From Shewanella sp. UCD-KL21 (lineage in GTDB: Bacteria > Pseudomonadota > Gammaproteobacteria > Enterobacterales > Shewanellaceae), in contig NZ_MPHK01000032.1 in NCBI RefSeq assembly GCF_001957135.1, positions 1-32,757 on the forward strand: a DNA stretch of 32,757 nucleotides, given 5' to 3'. This document shows, in pieces, positions 16,270 through 24,306 of this stretch. Both the position numbers and the translations under genes were made by a program. The notes below the pieces were generated by a model. That model worked only from the letters and a program-made list of their open reading frames with translations. It made no database searches and was not told the DNA's origin. Within the stretch, counting starts at the first letter, position 1. The number at the start of each line of letters is the position of its first letter.

Positions 16270-17075
16270 CTGCGCGGCATTTCAATCGGTTGTTTGAGTA
16301 AACTGACTCGGCCACTTTCTATGGCATATTGCGCGGCTAAGGTTGATAAGCAACCTAAGCCCAGCCCTGCTGAGACACTGCTAATTAACGCCTCTGTGGT
16401 ATTAAGCTCAAAGGCCAGTTGCCAGTGTTTAAGTTGTGGCGCCAGCGTATTAATAAAGCATTCCCGCGAGCCAGAACCTGGCTCTCTTAACACCCAATCA
16501 TGATTGTCTAAATCGCTAATAGTTAACTTTTCAAGCTTAGCTAGAGGGTGATCAGAAGCGCTAATAACACACATGTTATCGGCACTGAAGGGCACAGAGA
16601 TGAGATCTGGGTGGTGATTCTCTCGTTCAATTAAGGCGACATCGAGTTCAAAATCGAGCAGTTTTTGGCAAATAGAGGCAGAGTTTGAAATGAATAAACT
16701 TTGGCTGAAGTGTTGCTGTTGCTGGCGAAACTGGCTCAGTAAATAAGGGCTAACATGGTTGCCTATGGTGTCACTACTGCCAAGTCTGAGTTTACCGCGA
16801 TAGGTGTGCTCATCATCAAAGAGGGTATTGATTTGCTGGGCGCGATCCAGCAGTTCATCGGCCAAAGGCAGCAGTTTTTGACCTTCTTGATTAAGGATAA
16901 GTCGATTATTCACGCGATCAAATAACGGCTGTCCTAAGTGCTTTTCAAGCTCTGCTAGCGCCATGCTTACCGCCGCTTTTGATAAGCACAGTTTTTCAGC
17001 TGCAGCAGTTAAGGTGTTGTGCTGAGTAATAGCGTTAAATACATTGAGCTGCCGCAAAGATATTTGTATCGCCAT
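16179..17075 (-). CDS. LysR-family transcriptional regulator, YeiE-like
   Basis: DNA-binding regulator of about 298 residues. The N-terminal winged helix-turn-helix is clear (SLRQLNVFNAI, then TAAAEKLCLSKAAVSMALAE, then LGQPLFDR). A periplasmic-binding-protein-like effector domain follows, with LGSSDTIGNHVSPYLL and LREPGSGSRE, both close to YeiE/CbbR-type regulators. I chose the ATG at 17075 (MAIQISLRQLNVF), the usual LysR start with GGGG upstream; an ATG at 17108 would add 11 unlikely residues. It is divergent from the TDT transporter at 17330, the standard LysR arrangement, so it probably controls that gene. The last 30 or so codons and the region beyond the stop are tandemly repeated downstream. 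Confidence 0.92.
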   Translation of the reverse strand: MAIQISLRQLNVFNAITQHNTLTAAAEKLCLSKAAVSMALAELEKHLGQPLFDRVNNRLILNQEGQKLLPLADELLDRAQQINTLFDDEHTYRGKLRLGSSDTIGNHVSPYLLSQFRQQQQHFSQSLFISNSASICQKLLDFELDVALIERENHHPDLISVPFSADNMCVISASDHPLAKLEKLTISDLDNHDWVLREPGSGSRECFINTLAPQLKHWQLAFELNTTEALISSVSAGLGLGCLSTLAAQYAIESGRVSLLKQPIEMPRSFWLLVHKDKYQNPLLKRFMTFCLQWQSSV

Positions 17076-17203
17076 GGTGCTATCATCCCCGCTTTTCATG
17101 GTTATCATTAGCGCTGATTGAGGTTTAACGCCAGTTTGCTTTTATTGTCAGTTGTGTTGATGGCCTAATTATACGTTCAATTTAACTTAACGCATGTTTT
17201 AAA

Positions 17204-17227
17204 TAATTGGATATACCTGAACAATTA
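17204..17227. promoter_or_regulatory. Candidate LysR operator between lysR and the TDT gene
   Basis: TAATTG (17204-17209) and CAATTA (17222-17227) form a perfect inverted repeat with a 12-nt spacer in the 254-bp divergent region, fitting the loose LysR box. A second repeat, GCAATC-N5-GATTGC (17274-17290), lies closer to the transporter start. Binding is inferred only. Confidence 0.4.
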
Positions 17228-17329
17228 GCAAGAGTAATATTAACTCAAGCTAAAAATTTGAAACTCTTTTATTGCAATCTCTTTGATTGCCAACAAAGGG
17301 TTTTATCCGAGAGTTAAGTTGAGGTCACC

Positions 17330-18292
17330 ATGATAAACATCGCTAAAGCTAAATTAATGACAGCTCCAACCCCAATGGCAGGCTTAGCATTGGCGATTGC
17401 GAGCTTAGGTTGGTGCTGGGAGAACCTCGCCGATTTACAAGGTTATGGTCAATGGGGCAGTGCTGTTATTGCGAGCCTATTATTACTGGTGTTAGCGGTG
17501 AAGTTTTTATGGCTGTCTCATACCTTAAAGGCTGATTTAGCACATCCTGTGGTTGGCAGTGTAGTACCGACTTTTGCCATGGCCACCATGGTGGTGTCTA
17601 ACTCGGTTGGCCATTTTTATCCGCTATTGGGTGATGGGTTGTGGCTGTTTGCCCTTGGGCTGCATATCGTGTTTTTGGGCTGTTTTGTATATCACCGCGC
17701 CAAAGCATTTGAGCTACATCATATGCTGCCAAGTTGGTTTGTGCCGCCGGTGGGGATTATTGTGGCCGATGTGTCTTTTTCTGGTAACCCACAATTGACA
17801 TTAATCGCCCATATCGCCTTGGTATTTGGCATGCTTGCCTATGCTGTGATGCTGCCGATGATGATTTATCGATTGATGTTTACCCATGAAGTACCTGATG
17901 CGGCCAAACCGACCATGGCAATTTTAGCAGCGCCAGCAAGCTTATCACTAGCGGGTTATTTAACGGTAACGGCTACGCCATCACCCATTATCATAGCCTT
18001 ACTATTTGGCATTGCAGTGCTAATGACCAGCATTATTTACTTAGCTTTTTTTAAACTATTAAGCCTGCCTTTTAGTCCAGGTTATGCCGCGTTTACCTTC
18101 CCGATGGTCATAGGCGCGACAGCATTATTTAAAATGATCAGCTGGATGCAAAGCATTAATATGGCCGAGCAATACATTCAGCAAGTGCGGATACTGGCAA
18201 CTATTGAATTAACGATAGCCACCGTGGTGGTGGCGTATGTTACCGCGCGCTATTTACATTTTTACCGGCCCCTAAGGGCAAAAGCCGCGTAA
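17330..18292 (+). CDS. TDT-family transporter (TehA/SLAC1/Ssu1-like exporter)
   Basis: Integral inner-membrane protein of 320 residues, almost wholly hydrophobic, with about ten predicted helices as usual for the tellurite-resistance/dicarboxylate transporter family. Typical features are the first helix with PTPMAGLALAIASLGW, SWFVPPVGIIVAD and the helix LAAPASLSLAGYL. Family members carry C4-dicarboxylates, sulfite or other anions, or confer tellurite resistance. The divergent YeiE-like regulator hints at sulfite or another small anion (inference). GAGGT lies 5 nt before the ATG. The gene ends 2 bp from the stop of the convergent penicillin acylase gene, with no terminator between. Confidence 0.85.
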   Translation: MINIAKAKLMTAPTPMAGLALAIASLGWCWENLADLQGYGQWGSAVIASLLLLVLAVKFLWLSHTLKADLAHPVVGSVVPTFAMATMVVSNSVGHFYPLLGDGLWLFALGLHIVFLGCFVYHRAKAFELHHMLPSWFVPPVGIIVADVSFSGNPQLTLIAHIALVFGMLAYAVMLPMMIYRLMFTHEVPDAAKPTMAILAAPASLSLAGYLTVTATPSPIIIALLFGIAVLMTSIIYLAFFKLLSLPFSPGYAAFTFPMVIGATALFKMISWMQSINMAEQYIQQVRILATIELTIATVVVAYVTARYLHFYRPLRAKAA

Positions 18293-18294
18293 GT

Positions 18295-20652
18295 TTAGTG
18301 CGGCTTAATGGTTAGTGTGTGCTCGATAGTTTGTGGCAATAATGGCGTAGCTTGATTATTAACATATTGCTGATAACCACTGCGATAATAAGGCGATAAC
18401 GGGTGGCCAGATTGACCACCAGGAATGCTCATGATGGCGTCTTGCTCATTACCCGGCTGTACGATAAATCGCTGTGAGGCGCCAAATGAGGCAGCTTGCA
18501 CCGCTGGCATAAAGCTGTCGCCATAACCTTGTGCAGTAGGCATATCTAACCAATGGCTCAAAAAGGGCATCTGTTTTGAAAACGGGTGCTTAATGTCGAG
18601 CTTATTTACCTCACCCCAGCGTAAATCCGCGAGCTGATTATCGTGACTGTGCTGTTTAAGTAAGGCGGTTTTAGCCTGCTTATAGGCGCTGATGGCAAAC
18701 TCATCCCAACTTTGGAATTGCTTAGGCAGCCAGCTTTTAGGTTGCTGATTGATTAGTTGCCACATAGGGGTTTCTAAATAGCGCTTAATCACAGCTAAGC
18801 TGCTGTTTTGGCTTGTTAGCTTAGTTTCAATCGGCGCAAAACTTTGATCTATCATGGCGGCGCGAAAATGTTTTACTAAGCTATAGCCCACCGAGTCTGC
18901 ACAGGCACAATTGCCCCATTGATTGATGAACTTAACATCTTCTGCGAAGCGTTTAGGTTGTTGGCTTAGCAGAGTAAGTAGGTATTGCTGCCAAGGCTGT
19001 AAAAATCGTGCTTGATTATCTAGCTGCAAATTAAAAAAATCAGTTTCAGTAAATTGCTCTTGCTCATGTAATCTGTCCCGAATTTGCGTAGCGCGAGCCC
19101 CAAGGGCATAGCCGCCATCACCGAACTGGGCTAAATCTTGAGTGGAGATCACCCGTGAATTAGCGGTCCAAATACGATGGCTTAGTGGGTTCATGACACT
19201 TGGGACAGTGGATTGGGGCTGCTGCCAAGCTTGGGTTTGCACTTCAGTTGCTGTTTGAGCGACATTGGCAGGATTACTGCGACTAGGTAGCGCGCCAGCT
19301 ATCTTCCAGCCCGCGTTGCCTTGGCTGTCTGCTAACAACATATTTTGCGCCGGAATACCGATACTGCTGGCTAATGCCAGCGCTTGATCGACTGTGGTTG
19401 TTTGCTCAAGTTTAATTAAGCCCATATTAACCGCATAGTCTTGATGGGCGACCCATGATAATGCGTAGTTTTTATCATTAACGGTTTTTACCGGGCCATA
19501 TTCACTGACTTGTACTGTATGCATCACTTCTGAGCTGGGCAGTTTAATCGGCTCATATTCAAGTGCGATTTCTGTGTTGGCGTCAATTTCAATCCAGTCG
19601 GCGGTGTCCACATAACTGTTGGTAAATCCCCAAGCGAGGTTGCCATTAGAGCCCACGACAATGGCTGGAGCGCCGGGTAATGAGACGCCAGTTATTTGCG
19701 CCATTGGATTAGTATTATTTGGGGCGTTATTGGTTGTAGCATCGCTTAGGCTGGGGTAATTTAATTGCGCTCGATACCAGATAATAGGGACGGCAAACGA
19801 CAAGTGCATATCATCAGATAACATTGCCCGGCCTGATTCGGTAAGCTCTCCGGTCACTGCCCAGTTATTGCTGCCGACCTCTAATGGGGCGGTGATGGTG
19901 CTGCTGTTCGCCTGAGCCAAAAGCTGGGGCTTAAGTGTTGGGATATCGCCGTCATAGTAGGGGATTTGGCTATCATCAAGGGCTGCCTGATGGTGGCTTG
20001 TTTGGGTTAAAAATGCCAGCATACCGGGGCCAAAGGCCTGTTTTATTTGGGTTAAGGCCATATCACGCTTAATGGTATTGCCTTGTAAATCAAGATACAT
20101 ACTAAATATGACCAATAAGCTGTCGGTTTCATGCCATGGTTGAGGACTTGTTTGGGTGAGTAGGTATTCAAATGAGGACAGAGTTTGCGCCTTTAGTGCG
20201 GCATTTACGCCTTTAGTGTAAACGCTAAGGGTTTGTTTTTCTTCTGTGGTTAAGCCATCAAATATCATTTGTGCCCGTTTACGTAGCTGATGAAAGCGGC
20301 GGCTTTTATCGCGCTCAAGTGCCTTTTCACCAAATATTTCAGCCAGTTCACCTGCGGCGTTGCGTCGTAATAAGTCCATTTGAAAAAAGCGGTCTTGGCT
20401 GTGGGCATAGCCAAGGGCATAGGAGGCATCAAGGCGGTTACTGGCGCTGATAATCGCCGTACCGAGTTCATCCCGCTCAATGGTGACAGGCGCTGTTATA
20501 TCTTGGCTATTAACGCTTGTATTCAAGCTGGGCATACTTAGGCGCAATACACTATAAATGGCCAATAACACTAGCATGATCAGTACGACTAGGCTGGTGA
20601 GCGTGTATTTGGTGACGTTAGATTGCAACACCTTGGTAAAGCTAATAGACAT
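18295..20652 (-). CDS. Penicillin-acylase-family Ntn hydrolase
   Basis: Precursor of a self-cleaving amidase, 785 residues. An N-terminal hydrophobic helix (about 17-38) acts as signal anchor or signal peptide, placing the enzyme in the periplasm. The alpha-chain region contains the family block YALGYAHSQDRFFQMDLLRR. The catalytic N-terminal serine is Ser261 in EVGSNNWAVTG; autocleavage between Gly260 and Ser261 gives the beta chain. Downstream PGAPAIVVGSNGNLAWGFTN is also typical. The closest group is the broad acylase family that includes acyl-homoserine-lactone acylases and beta-lactam acylases, so the substrate is uncertain. AGGGT precedes the ATG. Confidence 0.92.
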   Translation of the reverse strand: MSISFTKVLQSNVTKYTLTSLVVLIMLVLLAIYSVLRLSMPSLNTSVNSQDITAPVTIERDELGTAIISASNRLDASYALGYAHSQDRFFQMDLLRRNAAGELAEIFGEKALERDKSRRFHQLRKRAQMIFDGLTTEEKQTLSVYTKGVNAALKAQTLSSFEYLLTQTSPQPWHETDSLLVIFSMYLDLQGNTIKRDMALTQIKQAFGPGMLAFLTQTSHHQAALDDSQIPYYDGDIPTLKPQLLAQANSSTITAPLEVGSNNWAVTGELTESGRAMLSDDMHLSFAVPIIWYRAQLNYPSLSDATTNNAPNNTNPMAQITGVSLPGAPAIVVGSNGNLAWGFTNSYVDTADWIEIDANTEIALEYEPIKLPSSEVMHTVQVSEYGPVKTVNDKNYALSWVAHQDYAVNMGLIKLEQTTTVDQALALASSIGIPAQNMLLADSQGNAGWKIAGALPSRSNPANVAQTATEVQTQAWQQPQSTVPSVMNPLSHRIWTANSRVISTQDLAQFGDGGYALGARATQIRDRLHEQEQFTETDFFNLQLDNQARFLQPWQQYLLTLLSQQPKRFAEDVKFINQWGNCACADSVGYSLVKHFRAAMIDQSFAPIETKLTSQNSSLAVIKRYLETPMWQLINQQPKSWLPKQFQSWDEFAISAYKQAKTALLKQHSHDNQLADLRWGEVNKLDIKHPFSKQMPFLSHWLDMPTAQGYGDSFMPAVQAASFGASQRFIVQPGNEQDAIMSIPGGQSGHPLSPYYRSGYQQYVNNQATPLLPQTIEHTLTIKPH

Positions 20653-20793
20653 GGTTATGACCCTAAATAATATTCGAGTCTATGATAACCAAGGTTACTA
20701 GTTTGTTAACAGTGTTTTATTGTTTATAGCAAAATAACTTAACTTTATAAAATAGCGTTTATAAATTAGCGATTGTAATTTAGCGTTAGTTAA

Positions 20794-21552
20794 TCAGTGC
20801 TGATTAATTTTGGCTTTAAATTTAGCTCGGGTTTCTTGATTGGCTTTACTGTACCAATAATCGAGCATTTCACTGATTTCTGCCTGATCTTGAGCAATCG
20901 TCTTAGGTGTAATCGCGGTCGGAGCTAATGCAGGTGCAGCCGTGACAGTGGTTGCAGCGGCTGTGGTCGTAGGCGCAGCAGTTATGGTTGGTGTCGAGGT
21001 TATGGTTGCTGCAGAGGTAATTGTTGGCGCAGCCGTTAACCTTGGCTCAGTCGCGAGATTGGCGTTATCGACACTTAGCGACGTAAAGCTCATGGCGGCG
21101 GGTTTATTGCTAAGGTTGTACTGGCTGAGCTCAAGCTCAAAATCGCGGCCTAATTGCAGGCCATCTTTTAGGAGTAAATCTTGTGTGAACTCCACAGGTA
21201 GACTTTGGCTGTTGGTAAGGGTTAATTGGGGCGATTTATTAAAGCTATTGGCGGCATTTCGATTGCGTATGGTTGGCAGTTTAAGGCGATAGGTATCATT
21301 ACTGGCGCTAAACTTTAAGATCACCGCTTCAGATTTAAATTGTGTCTGCATGCCGCTATCACGGTAATTAACCTGATAGCGAAATAGCAGCTGATTGTCA
21401 CCTTCAACCAAAGTCACTTCATCAGCATCCAATTGTTGGCCATTTAATAGCAATACATCAACACTACTAGGAATATCCAATACGCTAGCGGCAAAGCTTG
21501 CAGGGCTGGTGATGACGACGAGGAGTCCGATGATAAGTGGATGTAATTTCAT
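20794..21552 (-). CDS. DUF2057 (YccT-type) exported protein with Ala/Thr/Pro-rich linker
   Basis: Secreted protein of unknown function, 252 residues from the ATG at 21552 (MKLHPLIIGLLVVITSPASFA, a clean signal peptide). An ATG at 21597 would add 15 polar residues in front of the signal and is unlikely. The body fits DUF2057: an early DVLLLNGQ block, a central beta-rich region, and the conserved C-terminus MLDYWYSKANQETRAKF. Between them lies a low-complexity stretch of about 45 residues of Ala, Thr and Pro (TITAAPTTTAA type), encoded by degenerate DNA repeats at about 20930-21045. It lies 141 bp upstream of the acylase gene on the same strand. Confidence 0.85.
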   Translation of the reverse strand: MKLHPLIIGLLVVITSPASFAASVLDIPSSVDVLLLNGQQLDADEVTLVEGDNQLLFRYQVNYRDSGMQTQFKSEAVILKFSASNDTYRLKLPTIRNRNAANSFNKSPQLTLTNSQSLPVEFTQDLLLKDGLQLGRDFELELSQYNLSNKPAAMSFTSLSVDNANLATEPRLTAAPTITSAATITSTPTITAAPTTTAAATTVTAAPALAPTAITPKTIAQDQAEISEMLDYWYSKANQETRAKFKAKINQH

Positions 21553-21707
21553 GGTGTTCTCATTATGGCTAGAAGTGGGCTTGGTCACTATAGGCATTGA
21601 ATGATGCAGGGCGAGCAGTGACTATTTGTTCAAAAAGGGTAGTTAACAATGCTTAATCGTTCCATTAAGTTATAGCAAAGCTCGCCTGAGTTACAACTTA
21701 GGCATAA

Positions 21708-22349
21708 CTAACTTTTAGGAATTTGGTAATCAAAATACTTGCGATGTTCTGGGCCTGCTAAGTTGGTGTTCACTTTATTAGGGTGTTTATATTCGCCCCA
21801 GCTTGCCACATGGGTGCCAACATTAAGTTGTGGAAACTCAGCAGTGGGGCTGTCATCTATACCAATGAAGTTGAGCAAAGTTTGCAGGCTATTGTTATCG
21901 CTAAGTGTGATCGATAGAAAGTCATCTCGATGCTTAAAATAACGGTAAACAGCTTGTTGATGCGCAAGGTAGCAAGCTTTTAAACGCGCTTCATCTAGCA
22001 GATTGTCAGCGTCTAACGGGCCAAAAGTTTGTTTGAAACAGCGCTTTAGGATCGGGTGAAAGGTGCCAGTTTTATCGGCAAGATTTGGCCTCATTTTTGT
22101 GAGTAGCATTTGTATTGATGCAACCCAAGTGTCGATAGGTCGGTCGATATAGACAAATTTGGCATCGGGAAATAACTGATCTAACTGTGGGTAATCACAA
22201 AAACAGGGGACATCTGAAACCACATCAGCCACTTCAAAAGCGCGTTTGGTTAACCCGATATGGGCGACTTTTAATCCCTGTTCAAGTAAGGCTACACTCA
22301 CGCTGGTGGTGCCAGTTCTAGGCAAACCTATGATAAACACTTTGGCCAT
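21708..22349 (-). CDS. Sulfotransferase-family protein
   Basis: A 213-residue cytoplasmic protein with a PAPS-dependent sulfotransferase fold. The 5'-phosphosulfate loop GLPRTGTTS is at residues 8-16. The 3'-phosphate-binding stretch FVYIDRPIDTWVAS corresponds to the family's (L/V)xxxRxPxxxxxS element. There is no signal peptide. The acceptor molecule is unknown, and relatives of this small type are annotated only as sulfotransferase-family proteins. GAGAG precedes the ATG. Neighbours on the same strand (ppiC upstream, DUF2057 downstream) do not suggest a pathway. Confidence 0.82.
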   Translation of the reverse strand: MAKVFIIGLPRTGTTSVSVALLEQGLKVAHIGLTKRAFEVADVVSDVPCFCDYPQLDQLFPDAKFVYIDRPIDTWVASIQMLLTKMRPNLADKTGTFHPILKRCFKQTFGPLDADNLLDEARLKACYLAHQQAVYRYFKHRDDFLSITLSDNNSLQTLLNFIGIDDSPTAEFPQLNVGTHVASWGEYKHPNKVNTNLAGPEHRKYFDYQIPKS

Positions 22350-22444
22350 GATTGCTCTCGATTAATACTCAAGAAACAATGACGTTAGGCTTGGGTATGG
22401 TGAGTTAAATGTACGCTGAAAACGCAATAAACTAAGGTGACTCC

Positions 22445-22723
22445 TTAGGTGCGGTACAAAATTTTTATTACATGCCAACCGAACTTGGTTTTAACTAAAT
22501 GGGGGGTAATAAGCTCACCAGTAAAACAGACTTTATCAAATTGTGGCACCATTTGACCTTTTTTAAATTCACCTAAGTTGCCGCCACTTTTTCCTGAAGG
22601 GCACGATGAATGTTTTCTTGCTAGCACATCAAATTTAGCGCCATTATCAAGTTGCTTGATTAAGTCTTCTGCTTGGGTTTTGTGTTTAACTAATATGTGC
22701 AGTGCTGCAGCGGTTCTGGCCAT
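22445..22723 (-). CDS. ppiC: Parvulin-type peptidyl-prolyl cis-trans isomerase PpiC
   Basis: Small cytoplasmic rotamase of 92 residues (E. coli PpiC 93) consisting of one parvulin domain. Conserved elements are ALHILVK, the basic stretch CPSGKSGGNLGEF, GQMVPQFDK and the C-terminal TKFGWHVIKI. It assists folding by isomerising Xaa-Pro bonds. GGAGAG lies just before the ATG. It is divergent from the DsbA-like gene, another folding-related protein, which may be coincidence. Confidence 0.95.
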   Translation of the reverse strand: MARTAAALHILVKHKTQAEDLIKQLDNGAKFDVLARKHSSCPSGKSGGNLGEFKKGQMVPQFDKVCFTGELITPHLVKTKFGWHVIKILYRT

Positions 22724-22871
22724 GGGGACTCTCCAATAAATAATGGCCAGATTATACCTTGTTTAATGGCAAAATTTGAATCGAATTTAATCGCCCGAGT
22801 TTGACTCTGATTTTTAGTTGATTTGATGATATAACAGCTAGCTTAGTCCCTTTAAAACAGATGAGTGATAT

Positions 22872-23543
22872 ATGTCTCAACGACTCAGCAGTCCGTTAGC
22901 GGAGCAGCCATTAGCCCGTAAGCAAGTGCAATTGTTTTACGTTTACGACCCTATGTGCAGTTGGTGTTGGGGATATCGCCCCACTTGGCTGGCATTAGCT
23001 GAGCAAATCAAGCTGCAGTTGCCTCAGGTGCAACTGACATACCTGTTAGGCGGCTTAGCTCCAGACTCTGATGCGCCTATGCCACAAGAAATGCAGCAAT
23101 TTTTAGCTAACACCTGGCAAAAAATAGCGACGCAGCTAGGAACACAATTTAATTTTGATTTTTGGCGTCAATGCAAGCCAAGGCGTTCGACTTACCCCGC
23201 CTGTCGGGCTTGTCTTGTGGCAAGGCGCTATGGTTTAGAGCAGCAAATGCTGTTTGCCATTCAACAAGGCTATTATTTGCAGGCGCAAAACCCTTCAGAT
23301 GACAGCGCACTAATTACATTCGCAAGCCAACTAGGTATTGATGAAGCAGACTTTAGGGCGCAATTAACCTCTAGTGCCACGCAGCAGCAATTACTGGCTG
23401 AGCTTAATGTGGCCCAGTCTTTACCTATTCAAGGTTTTCCGTCACTGATATTGGCGATTGCTCAGCAAAGCTATTGTATACCATTGGATTATAAAGACAT
23501 TAATGTCAGCCTAAAAGCGATTAACAAGCTGTTAGCGGAGTAA
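22872..23543 (+). CDS. DsbA-family thioredoxin-fold protein (CSWC motif)
   Basis: A 223-residue protein of the DsbA/FrnE-like group. The redox motif DPMCSWCWGYRP appears at about residue 27, with the helical insertion of DsbA-type folds after it and the cis-proline loop QGFPSL near 190. No signal peptide is seen, so it is probably cytoplasmic and acts as a reductase, isomerase or chaperone-like protein rather than as periplasmic DsbA. Four other cysteines are present, including CRAC in the insertion. The substrate is unknown. Transcribed alone to the shared terminator at 23576-23605. Confidence 0.85.
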   Translation: MSQRLSSPLAEQPLARKQVQLFYVYDPMCSWCWGYRPTWLALAEQIKLQLPQVQLTYLLGGLAPDSDAPMPQEMQQFLANTWQKIATQLGTQFNFDFWRQCKPRRSTYPACRACLVARRYGLEQQMLFAIQQGYYLQAQNPSDDSALITFASQLGIDEADFRAQLTSSATQQQLLAELNVAQSLPIQGFPSLILAIAQQSYCIPLDYKDINVSLKAINKLLAE

Positions 23544-23575
23544 CTATCGGTTACTTTGGTTAATGACAGCTACAA

Positions 23576-23605
23576 AAAAACCAGTTGAGCGACAACTGGT
23601 TTTTG
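23576..23605. terminator. Bidirectional terminator between the DsbA-like and cytochrome genes
   Basis: A-run plus CCAGTTG (23576-23587) pairs with CAACTGG plus T-run (23593-23604) around a 5-nt loop. Runs on both sides allow termination of both convergent genes. Confidence 0.8.
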
Positions 23606-23690
23606 AGTGCTCTTACAGAGCGTTTAACACTTGATTTTGTGAGTTTGGCCAAATCTGGATTATGGGCAAGCTACATCAAGGTTAAGGAGC

Positions 23691-23921
23691 TTATTTTACT
23701 TCGTGGCAATCAGCACATTCAGTAATAGTAAGATCTGGTGTATGAAGATCAGTATCTAACTCGTGAGCGTCAGTTAGGCTGTGACAATCATTACAAGTTT
23801 CGATGTTTGCTTCCATTTCAGCATGCTCTTCAACATTGATAGCATTGTGACAATCAACACAATCAACAGCAAAAGCAGAACCTGCAAACATAAGTGCAGC
23901 AATCATAGATAAATATTTCAT
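23691..23921 (-). CDS. Miniature triheme cytochrome c
   Basis: Periplasmic electron carrier. A signal peptide ending AFA at residue 18 leaves about 58 mature residues. Three CXXCH haem sites are visible: CVDCH (21-25), CNDCH (43-47) and CADCH (69-73). Exactly three other histidines (33, 53, 60) exist, matching bis-His ligation of all three haems. The mature chain is very acidic. It is smaller than the Shewanella small tetraheme cytochrome (91-residue precursor, four haems). GGAGT precedes the ATG. It is transcribed alone; likely partners are periplasmic or outer-membrane electron-transfer proteins elsewhere in the genome (inference). Confidence 0.9.
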   Translation of the reverse strand: MKYLSMIAALMFAGSAFAVDCVDCHNAINVEEHAEMEANIETCNDCHSLTDAHELDTDLHTPDLTITECADCHEVK

Positions 23922-24306
23922 AGTAACTCCATCATCAGTTAAGGGGCTTAATCGCCCATGCTAAGAACCTAAGTTGGCCTTAACAAACCGCGCATACTCA
24001 ATGAACCAATATCTTAATGAAAATAAATCCGTTACTTTAAAACTAAGAACACTGAAAATTGGATAGCACATTTTTTAAATTAGTCTTTGTAATACAGCCT
24101 AAGCTGCCTTACTCGAAGACTATCTTATCGATTTATGTTAATTGAAACTTAAAATTGCCCCTAAAGCTACAGTTTTGCATTTTCTAGCTTAGTTAATTCT
24201 CAAGGTTGTGATCTGCTTAATAAAATTCTAGAAAATTAAAATGTGTTAACCATATCCGAGTTCAGGATTAACAGAGGGAATTTTTGGGAGAAAGCGGCTT
24301 AATCAT
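23922..24306. other. 385-bp intergenic region upstream of the cytochrome gene
   Basis: Lies between two minus-strand genes and should carry the cytochrome promoter. No coding sequence was seen. I looked for FNR-type (TTGAT-N4-ATCAA) and CRP-type sites; only an isolated TGTGAT half-site (near 24207) was found. Confidence 0.45.

Noticed and set aside
17076..17108. Upstream ATG for the LysR gene (11 extra residues)
   Set aside because: LysR proteins normally start close to the SLRQL block, and no ribosome site precedes the upstream ATG.
24196..24230. TGTGATCTGCTTAATAA as a CRP site
   Set aside because: Only one half-site matches and it is nearly 300 bp from the cytochrome start.
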